A stretch of DNA of 64,000 nucleotides from Adenophora triphylla var. japonica. Lineage: Eukaryota; Streptophyta; Magnoliopsida; Asterales; Campanulaceae. Both the position numbers and the translations under genes were made by a program. Of the stretch, positions 21,279 to 31,955 are shown one piece after another. Position 1 is the first letter of the stretch. Each line of letters opens with the position of its first letter. The DNA is taken from the NCBI GenBank assembly GCA_022495995.1, contig JAFEMH010002597.1, forward strand, positions 124,001 through 188,000, in the 5' to 3' direction. Under the pieces are notes generated by a model. It had not been told where the DNA came from and made no database searches. It saw only the letters and a list, made by a program, of their open reading frames with translations.

Positions 21279-22845
21279 GTTGTACGAGTGATGATTCTTG
21301 GATTTTTAACTTAAGTGTCAAATGTTGACTTTTAAGAAAAGAGCGTTTGAATGTCAAACGTCGGATTTTGAGTTTGAAGATGATCGTTTGGATGCCAAAC
21401 GTCATTTCGCGCATTTTTGAAAGAGAGTTCGAATGTCGAACTCCGGTTTTGAACCGGACATTTCATTGTTGGCAATTTTACGGGAAAAAAGCATTAAATG
21501 AGATTTGAATGTCAAATGTCGGGTTTTGAGTTTGAAGATGATCATTTGGATGCCAAACATCATTTCGCGCATTTTTGAAAGAGAGTTCGAATGTCGAACT
21601 CCGGTTTTGAACCGGGCATTACATTGTTAGCGATTTTATGGGAAAAAAGCATTAAATGATATGCGATCAACGAATCGTTTTGCGACTCGAAATTTGATAA
21701 GTAAATACTATCATGAGCCAAACGGCTCATACTTGTAAATGACAGTATTTAAATGCGGTATCGACGGAATCAAACAACCCGTATTTTAAAGGTGCGATCA
21801 ACGAACCAAACGGCTCGGAATTGTAAAGCTTCGTAAATTAAATGAAGATCAACGGATCAAAAGATCCGAAATTTGTAAATGACATGAAAGTAAATGACGT
21901 TCAACGGATCAAACGATTCGGAATTATAAATGACGTAAAAGTAAAGAAACGGGGCCGGAACACCGTTTTAACCCGAGATTACTACTCTCACGGGAAGAGA
22001 AGAGGATCCTGGACTAAAACATATCGGACCCCATTAGACGGTGACGTCTACAATTTTATAACTTTCAACCGAAACGGTTGTAGCGACTGGCACATAAACC
22101 GAGACGAAACGAGAGTTTAGGGAGTGAGAGTGTTACCTATGGCTAGGGATTAACTCTTTTGGCTCAGGAGGCATATACAGGATATGATTTAGTGTTTGGA
22201 ACGGTGTTTCGAGGTGTTTTGGTTCGTGTTTCATTGAAATACGGGATTTTCATGCAAATCGTGGCAAAACGGGCCTCGGAGGAGGTTGAAATGGGTTTGT
22301 GCCGTGGCTGTGGTGGAAAATGGTAAAGTTTTTCTCTTTTTCAAATGTTGACAGCCCTCTGTATTTATAGGGTAAAAATGCAAAAGAGTCCGGACGGACT
22401 TAACCTGAATTCCAGGGGGTTTTGTGGTATTTTTAAAATTGGGAGGACTTGCTGGCATTTCTGTTTTGCCTGTAAAACAGTCTGGACGGACTGTGAATTC
22501 ATCCCAGGGGTATTTTGGTCTTTTCACATTGAAATCTGATTGATGTTGACCGGAGGGCTGTGGCATATGTGCCATCATTCCCGGTTTTGTCCATTTTTTT
22601 AATAACTGTCCGGAAAATGTCCATAACGCCCCCGGAAATTGAGTTTTTCAGGAGAAGCTGTACTTTTACGTGTGACAACGTGTGTTGAGTACGCTTCGAC
22701 GTTGGGATGCACGGGGAAGTTTTGGGACGTCCTGTTGGCTTGAGAACGGGGAGCTTAACGGGTTCCGGTTAACCTGGAGCGGGCCAGTTAACGGATTCCG
22801 GTTATCTTTTAACAGATTTTGGCGATCCGGATTTGGGTACTTACA
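21279..22845 (-). mobile_element. LTR F (reverse), divergent Tat-like LTR cut by LTR C
   Basis: The reverse complement begins TGTAAGTACCCAAATCC at 22845, the start also used by LTR A. A reverse TATA box (TATAAAT, forward 22363-22369) lies about 480 bp in, and a donor-like GGTAAC follows near 22135. U3 has two inverted blocks of the gtccggac / gtccggacgga type (about 22390-22400 and 22485-22500). The far end is lost where LTR C begins at 21278, so its own PBS and internal region are not present. Confidence 0.75.
21344..22080. repeat. Dense array of 15-19-nt hairpins with 3-4-nt loops
   Basis: Perfect examples: CGTTTGA-atg-TCAAACG (21344-21360), CGTTTGG-atg-CCAAACG (21385-21401), GAGTTCGA-atg-TCGAACTC (21425-21443 and 21583-21601), TCCGGTT-ttg-AACCGGA (21442-21458), ATTTGA-atg-TCAAAT (21503-21517), CCGGTT-ttg-AACCGG (21601-21615), ATGAGCC-aaac-GGCTCAT (21713-21730), CGGATC-aaaa-GATCCG (21853-21868) and CAACCG-aaa-CGGTTG (22066-22080). 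Others have one mismatch (about 21544, 21793, 21904). A 150-bp block holding four of them is duplicated (about 21344-21480 and 21500-21650). Confidence 0.85.
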
Positions 22846-23760
22846 CTTATTTTATTTGTTAAAATAGTTTTTTCCGTCCCGATTTTAAAGTTTGTTTTTT
22901 TAAATACACCCATTTTCTCTAACACAGACTTCTCGATATAAATCAACAAAAACTACCACATACCATCTTTTAACATTTCATAAAAAAAAAAAAAAACCTT
23001 TTGAATATCAGTATCAAAGGTTCTAGATAGCAACCTCAAAGGTTCTGGATAGCCATAATCTTTTGACATTGATATTCAGAACAGAAGTTTTGCTATGCGT
23101 TGGCTCCATCACCAATAAACCTTCTGGATATAAAGGTCAAAGGGTTCTATATATTTAGAACATTTGAGTTTGATATACAGAAGGTTTATTGACCATGGTC
23201 TTGTACAAATGTCTTTTTTAATTCATATTCAGAGGGCTTTAATATTGATATTTATACATCTTTAATGTCGATATCCAGAAAGCTTTAATATTGATATCTA
23301 GAATCATTTGAGCTTGATATCCAAAAGGTTGGTTGGTCATGACCCATCGTGGATCAAATCTTCTGGATATCAATAACAAATGTTCTGGATATCCAGAACC
23401 TTTTGAGTTTGATATCTAGAAGGTTGGTTGGTCATGACCCAGCACGCACAAAATTTTACTTATTTACGAAAATGCCACCGCACACAAATATTCACTTATT
23501 ACAAAAATGTCATCACACGTTTATGAACATGTCTTTCCTAATCATTTGAAAAGACGCATCTCTCCCTATATTTTTTAACAATGTACAATGTGTAATAAGG
23601 TCAAGTGGTTTAAGAATTTAATTGTCCAAGCACTATTCACAATTTAAGTAGGTAAAAAGGAGTGAACGACAAATATATGGAACATATTTTAGTGTTGTTT
23701 ACTATTAATGAAACATACTAAGAATTGACATCTTAATGTAATATATTCTACCATGTCTTT
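22846..23760. repeat. Unassigned AT-rich region with repeated TTCTGGATATC-type motifs
   Basis: No gene is seen. From about 22990 to 23430 the motif TTCTGGATATC or its inverse GATATCCAGAA occurs about a dozen times with variants, including a perfect 18-bp palindrome GTTCTGGATATCCAGAAC at 23382-23399. Two near copies of 'ttgatatc.a.aaggttggttggtcatgaccca' lie at about 23310-23345 and 23405-23440. 23440-23760 is AT-rich without features. It may be part of an LTR or a non-autonomous repeat; the edges are not identifiable. Confidence 0.5.
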
Positions 23761-24312
23761 TGCTAGAACAGAGTATATGTAGAAGATAGAAAACAAGCAA
23801 CAATCACACAACACACATATATACGTGGTTCACCAACTTGGCTACGTCCACAGACAGATCGAGAGAATATTATTATCTTTTGGAAATCAACAGATTACAA
23901 TTTCAAATATAGTGCACAAATTCCTAGCAAATAATTCATGTCTATACTACCCTAGATCTAGAGAAACAGATGAGCAAAAGGAACTAAAAATATGATTGGG
24001 GTAGGCTCTATTTATATGCCTACTCCAAACCCTGCAGGATTTTCAACCCTGGGCCAAAAATCTGTCGCTGTTAAGCCTTTTCCAAACTGAGGGCGCGATC
24101 GCCCCATGGTAGGGCGATCGCCCCTTCCCCATATCAGGCACCCACGCGATCGCCCCTATAAGGGCGTGGTCACTCACGCTTAGCAGAAACTTGGTGCGGT
24201 CGCGCGCCCCTGCTCGCGCGGTCGCTCCCCTTGGCTGTATCAGGAATTCTGAATTTGCTTGTTTAATCCCCTAATTTAGGCGTCCCTAGCGTAGATGGCA
24301 CCAAACCCAACA
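23761..24312 (-). mobile_element. Ty1/copia 3' LTR (reverse)
   Basis: On the reverse strand it runs from TGTTGGGTTTGG (24312) to ...ctgttctagCA (23761), about 552 bp. Just before it in the antisense direction is the polypurine-like aaggtagagatt, the usual copia layout. The R/U5 phrase 'gtagccaagttggtgaaccacg' near 23825-23860 is typical of plant copia LTRs. U3 carries GCGATCGC at 24095-24102, 24114-24121 and 24146-24153 plus related gcggtcgc forms to 24236. Confidence 0.85.
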
Positions 24313-25292
24313 AATCTCTACCTTGACATTTAACCTCCATATCATAACCAGAATTCTCCCTCTGCCTTAGATGCTATCTAATAGCTGCGAACATTCAGCA
24401 TGTCCAAGCAATGTTGGAACTTCCTATTTGGAACGGACATAGTGAACATGTCAGCATGATTGTTAGCAGTACCCACTTTCTTCACCTTGATCCGCTTCTC
24501 ACTACCTAGAAAATGATATCTCACATATATGTGCTTGGTCCTCTCATGATGAACTTGATCCTTGGCCAAACTAATTGCACTTAAATTGTTACAAAATATT
24601 ATAGCCTGATCCTGATGTAACCCAAGATCGCTGTCAAACCCTTTAGACATATCCCCTCTTTAGCAGCTTCTGTTAATGCCATGTACTCCGCCTCTGTAGT
24701 AGACAATGTCACTGGAGATTGTTGAGTAGCCTTCCAACTGACATCTGACCCACCAAGAGTGAACACATACCTGGTCATAGATCTCCTCATGTCAACATCC
24801 TTAAAGTAGTCTGAATCGTAACAACCCTCAACTGCACATTCTCTACCACCTCCATTAATGAGCCCAACATCTGATGTACCCCTAAGGTACCTAAAGATTC
24901 TTTTTACTACTTGCCAATGTTCCTTACAAGGATTCCCCATGAACCTACTAACAGCATGAGCAAGATTCAATCTAGTGAAAACCATAGCGTACATCAAACT
25001 ACCAAGTGCACTATCATAAGGTACTCGAGCCATATACTCTTTCTCTTCATCGGAATTAGGTGCAAAGGCAACCGATAGACGTGCATTCGCTGTACTCGGA
25101 GAATCTAAATGCTTTGTTGTAGTCATGCCAAACCACTCTAAAACTTTCTTGATGCAACCTTTCTGGGATAAGAAAAGTTTTAGTTGGCTTCTATCCCTAT
25201 AGATCTCCATACCCAGAATTTTCTTTGTCGCACCCAAATCCTTCATCTCGAACTCTGAAGATAGTAGACCCTTCAACTTCTGAATATCCAAC
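24313..25292 (-). pseudogene. Ty1/copia RT C-terminus and RNase H (reverse, truncated)
   Basis: The reverse strand encodes the end of a copia polyprotein: EFEMKDLGATKKILGMEI and the following YDSALGSLMYAM, RYLRGTSDVGL and TLSTTEAEYMAL segments, which are RT thumb/connection and RNase H landmarks. The last 90 codons (24378-24650, CNNLSAISLAKDQVHHERTKHI) are in another frame, so one frameshift lies near 24620-24650. The 5' portion, including the RT palm, integrase and gag, is absent because LTR G starts at 25293. About 65 bp of 3' untranslated sequence separate the stop at 24378 from the LTR. Confidence 0.9.
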
Positions 25293-26797
25293 TGTAAGTA
25301 TGCCAATCCAATTCGCAACCCTTCTAGATGCATTTTAATGTAATAAAATTGCATTAAGGGGCATTTTGGTAAATTCCCGGTCTATCCCGAGACTTCCAGA
25401 AACATTCCTTAAGTTTCTCGCGAAGGAAGTACTTTTTAGTACTTTGCTCCTGCCAAAGGACCTAATGGGATTAAATCTATTTAGAACCTTTTGGGTATTA
25501 TCCCAGAATGTTCCAGAACCAGATTTGGCGCCAAAAACGGTTGGTGACACCTTGTGTCACGCGACAACTCGAGGCCTTGGAAAGTGGTTACAGGATGTCG
25601 TGCGACACAATGTGACCATGATCAGCAGCTATAAATAAGACCCTCCCCTTCTCAGAAATGGATCCCAATTTCCACTCCACAACGTTACTCTGCAGAAATC
25701 ACTCCAGAACCTCTCTCTCTCCTCCTTCTACACAAAAACACCAACCAATTCCCCTCCAATTCCTTCATCTCTCATACACATCCTACCCCATTACCTCCAT
25801 ACTTCATAAACACCTTGAAGATCTCAATCCAGCACTCTATTCGTGTCTAAAGCTCCACTCCAGCAGCTGAATTGAAGACTTCTGCACCTAACTTGGTGTG
25901 GAAGTTGAGGACTACAAGGGTAACACCTCCTTCCCTCTCTCCCTCTCTACCATAATTTGTCAATTCATTTAATTCCCATTCCTCCACTTGATAATCAAGC
26001 TCCATCAGCCTCAGATTATCAAGTGGCAACTGCCATCTCTCTGTTTAAATTGTTTTTACTTGATCCAATTGCATGTTCATGATGTGATTTACTTGTAATT
26101 GCAATTTGGGTGTCAAGGGAGTGTGGATCTCCCATATCCACACTCCTTTGGTTGATCTGTCTTTGATTCGTGTTGTTCTGAATTGCCTTGGTATAATTGC
26201 TTGATCTGGTTTGGTATCTATTGAATCTGTCTCTCAGTTGTAAGGTTCCTGCAGATGGTAAACATGTGTCACAAGACACAATTGGACATGAGGAGTCTTA
26301 TGTCATGCGACACATCGCACCCATCTGCAGGGATCATCCTTCAGTTGTAAGTTGTGTTACCTAGTTTAATTGTCACTCAGTTGAGGTGACTGTGTTGCTT
26401 TTAATGTTCAAATCTATTCTGTAATCATGCTTTGTGTTCATGAGATTGCTGTAAATCTAGGTGTTGTAAGGTCTCTGCAAAGTGATCATTGGTGTCACGC
26501 GACACAACCTACCCCCTAGGTCCTGTGTCACGCGACATAAGTGGCCCCTTTGCAGAAGATTTGGTTTCAATTGTAATCTGTTCTCCTTGCTGTAATGGGA
26601 TGTGGCCTCCCTGATCAATTGGTCTACAAGTTGTAATAATCTCATTCGTATAATAAAATTCATGTTTCATCGCACTTATCTATTATCATTGTTTGCACAT
26701 ATTTTGACTTATTTGGATGTATAATTAGAAAGACTCGTCTACAGACGAGGCGTGTTGGGTGAACTCTCGGTTCTTCCCATCACATAACCTGACCCCC
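25293..26797 (+). mobile_element. LTR G, first part
   Basis: Starts TGTAAGTATGCC. Near-palindromes lie at 25555-25566 and 25596-25607 just upstream of the TATA box at 25630-25637. A wobble-paired TAACTT hairpin is at 25879-25904 (CTTCTGCACC/GGTGTGGAAG) and the donor-like GTAAC at 25920. Two stem-enclosed near-palindrome pairs follow: 26248-26331 (CCTGCAGATGG/CCATCTGCAGG) and 26474-26556 (TCTGCAAAG/CTTTGCAGA with TGTCACGCGACA at 26493 and 26526). It breaks off at 26797 in ...aacctgaccccc, where H is inserted. Confidence 0.92.
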
Positions 26798-28188
26798 TGT
26801 AAGTAACCCAATCGGGATCACACCCCTTTCAAACACACGGGAAACACCGCAGACTCATCAACACAGTCTCGACGACCCCTCTCACTCAAAACCCTCTCTA
26901 AACCCCCAACCAAACCAAGGGAGGAGCCTTTACGGGATAAAGGGACAAAAGGACCTTTCGGGAATTTTCCGGAAATTGGAAAAGCAATAATGGTCTGTAC
27001 GGACCTCTTTGCTTTAATAATTACTGAATCTTCTTAAAGTCCACAATATTCCCTCAAATCCCGGGGAAAATGACTACCCTCATGCTTAGTTGGTCCGTAC
27101 GGACCTCTTTGCATGCAAGATGGTCCGTACGGACCTTATTGCATAGGGAACACCATAATTACAGAATATTCACCATCATCACATATTCCCTCAAATCGAG
27201 GAAAACCAAAATTACGGATAACCGGGGAGGTCCGTACGGACCTCTTTGCAATTTTTCCTACTATAAATAGAGGGCTCCCCCTCCCATTTTCGGACACACC
27301 TCCCTCTTCTCTCTTCCTCCCTTAGCCTTCGGCTCCCCTCTAAGTCCTCTCGAGGCATTCCCGGCCCCTTTCGGATCCTTAGAGGCCTTAGAGCCCCTCG
27401 TGGTGCTCAGAAGCCTCCCAGCGCTCCCGAGACGCTCCGCGCTGCCCGAGGCACTCTCGAGGTACTCTGAGGCCCCTCGTGGTACTCAGAGGCCTTGCAC
27501 TGGTCTTTCCACGGTGTCCCGGCTCTTTCCGAGTCAAACCGGCGATCCCAAACCACGCCGAAACTACGCCGAGTGACTCCTGCCACCACAACGCACGCCG
27601 AACCTGCCGAGTGATCCCGACGATCCCCACGCACGCCGAACCTCTGCGCGAGCGCAGCCTGCAACCTCAACTCACGCCGAAACTCTGTCATCGGACAACC
27701 GGCATCTCCCGAAGCAATCCCGATCCGCACCGGAGCAGCTACTCCGACCTCAAACACTATTCCTCGGCGGAAGACGGACACGAACCAACATTGGTAAGGC
27801 TTCCTTCCATTACTATTTCAATACATTTCCATACATAGCATACAATGTAGACATCCGATCTGACATGCATTTTTAAAAGCACACACACACACACAACATT
27901 TAAAGGATATTAGGGGTATCCGAAAGACTCGTTTTACGAGGCGACTCGGGTGAGCTCTAATATTCTAATATTCTCTTCCGAGGAGTCATCGACCTCCGAA
28001 CTCAAAATCTCATCACACAAAAACAGTTTAAAATTATCTTTAAGCGATGCCCTTTTCAATGTTTTGGGCTTAATAAAAACGGCGTGGCGACTCTACAAAA
28101 TGCGAAAACAAAACGGCGAGACACCGCTCCAACGCGAAAGATGCCAGATGCCGGGGCTGCGAAGCCTATTCGGATCCGGGCTATTTCA
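26798..28188 (+). mobile_element. 5' LTR of H
   Basis: From TGTAAGTAACCC to gctatttCA, 1,391 bp. Upstream of the TATA box (27262-27268) are four GGTCCGTACGGACC-type palindromes. R/U5 is GC-rich with a donor-like CATTG|GTAAGG at 27794, an (AC)n run near 27880, the U5 hairpin stem CTCGG/CCGAG (27945-27949 with 27978-27982) and a PBS-like TGGCGACTCT at 28085-28094. Long frames inside the GC-rich part (e.g. 27479-27838) are not shared intact by the other LTR copy and are not annotated as genes. Confidence 0.93.
26992..27268 (+). promoter_or_regulatory. U3 palindromes and TATA box of H 5' LTR
   Basis: GGTCYGTACGGACC at 26992-27005, 27092-27105, 27122-27135 and 27229-27242, mostly followed by tctttgc. 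The third is further closed by ATGCAA/TTGCAT flanks. TATAAAT at 27262-27268. Equivalent sites in the 3' LTR are 42975, 43075 (one change), 43105 and 43211, with TATA at 43244-43250. Confidence 0.85.
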
Positions 28189-28190
28189 GT

Positions 28191-28210
28191 TGGCGACTCC
28201 GCTGGGGACT
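28191..28210 (+). other. Primer binding site of H
   Basis: TGGCGACTCCGCTGGGGACT two bases after the LTR end. Same primer class as B2 and G. Confidence 0.87.
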
Positions 28211-29524
28211 TTTTGTTTTAAAATCTTTTTAAACAAAACAAAAGATTTTTAAAACGATGATGAGGGTCAAACTTTCATTTTACCCCTTCCTTTAACTGTT
28301 ATGTGTGTGTGCACGTGCTTTACTTTTTTATTTTACAAAAAAAATAAAAATACAAAAAAATGCATCAATATACATCTGTGCATACATTTAAAATTCTTCA
28401 AAAACTTCTGTTTTACTCAGAAAAAGAATTTTAGAGACCGCACACTACGCGCCTTCTTTGCCTCGGTTACACCGCACACTACTCACCTTCTTTGCCTCGG
28501 TTACACCGCACGCTACGCGCCTTGCTTGCCTCGGATACCTGCACACTACAACCCTCGGCCGGAGTGGTCTCGGTTGCGATCCGTTTGGTCTTCCTAGGCC
28601 TCTTGGACGCGCACGGGATCATTCCAAACATCCCATCCTAGCCAAGCGTCAACCACACGTTTGAGTCTTGAGTCACACTCTGTCCGGACTCGGTTGGTTT
28701 TACCCGGTCAGGTGTCATACGGCTGGATACATATACCATGCGGCCATTTTTACGAGTCAAGGCTCGGAACTCAAGATCCCTTGCGCAAGCAAAGCGATGA
28801 AAGGTCATGCTAAAATCTTGAACTGATCTTGATTTCCGAAGCTACACCCAGACGATGTTCCGTCCCGGATATACATCCATGCTCACATGACACCATGTCA
28901 TCACGCCTTTGATACGTCGGCCATGACAATATGACCCGGCCCAACGCCTAACGTCACGGATCCCTTGCGCAAGCAAGCAAAGAGAAGGTCATGCCGAACT
29001 CTTGACGATCTTGACTCGGTGGCGGCTCGGTTCACTATTCACATGGCTAACGCATCAAAACGAACATGACGAGGCTCGGTCCTTAGGTTCGATTTTTCTT
29101 TTAGGCCGGTGGAAACCGCTTGCACTATAGGACCCTCGCACAGGCTGTCCACCCTGGGATGTCGAAATACGGGTGCAAAACGAGGGGCTTATAGCCGCAC
29201 GAGATGGTCTCCGTGACCCAGGATCTAGCACAGTTGCGAAAAAGAAGAGCAATCTTTTCCAACCTACCTAGGACTATGAGAAAACATGTTTTAAGTAAAT
29301 TAAAGCAACAAAAAAAATAAAAACATAAAAGAAACGGAAACCGCATGCCACGTGAGCTTTCCCCCTTTTATCCCGTTAGGCCATTCCCGTGTCTAAACCT
29401 TGCCCGTCACCCCCTCCAGCGAACCGAGAGTGGTTGAGAATCCAGGAAGCCGCCTTTTCGATATCGAGGTCACAAGGTCCGATAGCCCTTCCGGTTCAAC
29501 GGTCCGCACCGTCCGATACTCCCC
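28211..29524 (+). other. 5' leader of H
   Basis: Non-coding. A 36-bp unit (caccgcacactacgcgccttctttgcctcggtt-type) repeats three times at about 28435-28545. Two copies of tcccttgcgcaagca...aaggtcatg (about 28776 and 28960) each hold the perfect palindrome CTTGCGCAAG (28780-28789, 28964-28973), possible dimerisation loops. No similarity to the B2/C/G leader is obvious. Confidence 0.6.
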
Positions 29525-31350
29525 ATGACGGGATCAACGGATAACGGTGAGGGAAACGGAACCCCGCCACTAAGGAACCTCCAGGACAATGGAGGAGGTG
29601 CTGCGAGCCTTCGAAACCATCAAGAAGCGCCAAGAGGAACGGCAAGCTGGATCGTAGACACCTTGCGTCTTCGAGGAACAGTTGCGGTTCCCCAACTGAT
29701 GGAACCTTTGTTCTCATAGAGGACGAAGACATACCGGCTCCCCGGTTTCTCAAAGCTATCGGCGGGTCCCGCCTCCGCCAAGCTACGAGATCCCGGCAAC
29801 GCAAAGCGGCTCTCGCTCAAAGCTCCCCTCGGGCGTCGGTCAAGCGGCTCAGACATGCCCGCCTCGGCACGGTCGGTTTCCGGCTCTGCACATCAAGCTC
29901 GGTACCAACGGCACACATACGTGCTGCTCCGTCGAGATCCCAATGCATCTCGGTATCCCCGGGATTCAATCCTTTGCCTCTATACGAGCCTCGCAATCAC
30001 AATCAAAAGTCCCCATGCTTACCGGGGACGGGCATCCGGCGGATATCCCGACATCTCAAGCTTGCCACTGCTAGTACGCGATTGGGGCTAACGAATCATT
30101 TCCCCGGTTCCCAAACACAACCCTTAGCGGACCTGGCAATCACGCCCTCAACTTCAACACCCGGGGTATGGGTTGGTATACACTCAACTACCTCCCAAGA
30201 CTCCCGAATGGCGATCCCATCGGCCAATCCACCTCCGTCTTCGGTTTCCGTCCACGAAAATGGTAACCCACCTCGAACAGTGATCCTCACATGGCTTGGG
30301 CGATCGAACAAATGAAAGACATGCAAGGCAAGCTAGCTAGTTCTCGGAAGGACTCCCTCACGCCTGCGATCCGAACAAAGTGGTCCCTCTCCCTCCAAAG
30401 TTCGGGATGCCGGAAATGGAAAAGTTTGACGGGACGAGAATGCCCAAAAACCCACATCGACACCTACGTCCTGGGTATGAGAGCCAAAGGGGCAACCCCT
30501 CAACGAGATGGCGGATCACTTTCGGCATTCCCTCAAATCCACGGCACTAAGGTGGTTCCTCAATGTGAAGGCGAAAACCGCTCCACGTGGGATCGGATCG
30601 GTGAAATCTTCTGGAGAAGTACCGCGCCAACCTTGAATGGGAGACAAACCGCCATGACACACGCAAGCCACCGAACAAAAGGATGACGAACCGGTGGGCG
30701 AGTTCTACAAAAGATGGGCTGGAAGCTAAGCGAGATAATGGATCCACTTTCCAAAGAAAGCGAGATGGACATCTTCCATTCTGCCTCAAGCCATCTTTGA
30801 GGACCTTGATCGGCCACCATTTCTATCCGGATCTCAGTGCCATGGTCAACGCCGGGACAAAGTTTGAAAAGACTACGAGTCTTGAAAAGGCAACGGCAAC
30901 CCCTGCCTCATCTTACCGCTATCGAACAAACTTGGCAACTTCAACTCCTGCCCCGACCAAAGGAAAGGAAGCGGCGGAACAGTGCACTACATTCGGAACG
31001 GAGCTCAAGTAAACCGCGATCAAGCGGCCCCAAAGAATAACAATCCCCCTCGCTTCCCACGGTTCCGGCATTTAGATAACACTGGAAATGCCCTTGGGTC
31101 AAGTATTTGAAGCTTTGGTGAAACGAAATCTTCTCAAACCACTCGAGAATTTCCAACCGAAGACTCTCAGACCCAACATGGATATGAGCAAGCATTGCGC
31201 CTTCCACAACTACCCGGCCACACCACCGACAATTGCTTTGTGCTCAAGCGGGTGGTCCGGGGGCTCATTGAGGAGGGAAAATTGGAACGCCCTCGTGGTC
31301 CCAATACCATCGGAAATCCATTCCCCGGAACGACGGGGTAAACTCGATAG
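29525..31350 (+). pseudogene. gag of element H (frameshifted)
   Basis: The likely start is the ATG at 29525 (MTGSTDNGEGNG). The N-terminal third is rich in proline, serine and arginine across shifting frames. The core is recognised by CPKTHIDTYVLGMRAKG (about 30441-30495), aligned with CPKTHVDTYVMTMG in G, and STWDRIGEIF near 30593-30610. The C-terminal part has RNLLKPLENFQPKTLRPNMDMSKHCAFHN (split here: LLKPLENFQP then NMDMSKHCAFHN) near 31131-31210, matching the zinc-knuckle-like region of G. At least five frame changes occur, so no Gag can be made as written. Confidence 0.75.
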
Positions 31351-31599
31351 CCTTTGACGAAACTCCAAGCGAGAGCGGACCCCTGCAATTTCCGAAACCG
31401 TCGGCATCTTTGTCCCGCTACGGCCCAGGAGCGTGAAACCGAGTCAAGAGATCTCGTGACCGGGAATTCCGACAAGAACGCCCGAGGGCAAGCTGTCTCC
31501 CTACGATCTTTGCCCCGGCCAGAGGCATACAAATGGATGGATCGAACGTTCCCCGAAGAGGGCGGAGTCAACGGTAGCACGGGAAGCGGTTTAGCCTTC

Positions 31600-31955
31600 A
31601 CGGACGATGACTTGCCAATATGTGAGAATCGGCACAACGAAGCCCTCCTCATCCTCATAAAAATAGAGATGTTCTTCCTCCCGAACGTCTTGATTGATAA
31701 CGGCTCCGCGATCAACATCATCGCTTTGAGCACCTTTGAAACGACTCCGCATCGACCGTTCTACGATAAGGCCTTCACCTCGGGTAATCCGAGCCTACGA
31801 TTCCCTGCCACGACCAATCGTAGGAGTCATCAATCTAAGGATCAATTCGACGTACAAGCTGGAGTCGGTAGAGTTCCAAGTCGTGGAAATCAAACCAACC
31901 TTCTCTGCTTTGTTGGGACGACCTTGGATCCATCGGATGAAAGCAGTATAATCTA
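31600..31955 (+). pseudogene. Aspartic protease of element H (frameshifted)
   Basis: LPNVLIDNGSAINIIALSTF (31670-31730) carries the DNGSA retropepsin active-site motif. The rest of the fold continues in another frame at 31736-31951, with YDSLPRPIVGVINL and FSALLGRPWIHRM (the LLGRPW flap-to-C-terminus landmark). One frameshift separates the two parts. It is directly homologous to 48552-48820 in G. Confidence 0.8.

Noticed and set aside
27880..27900. Microsatellite (AC)n as a regulatory element
   Set aside because: Short simple repeat present in both H LTRs; no evidence of function.
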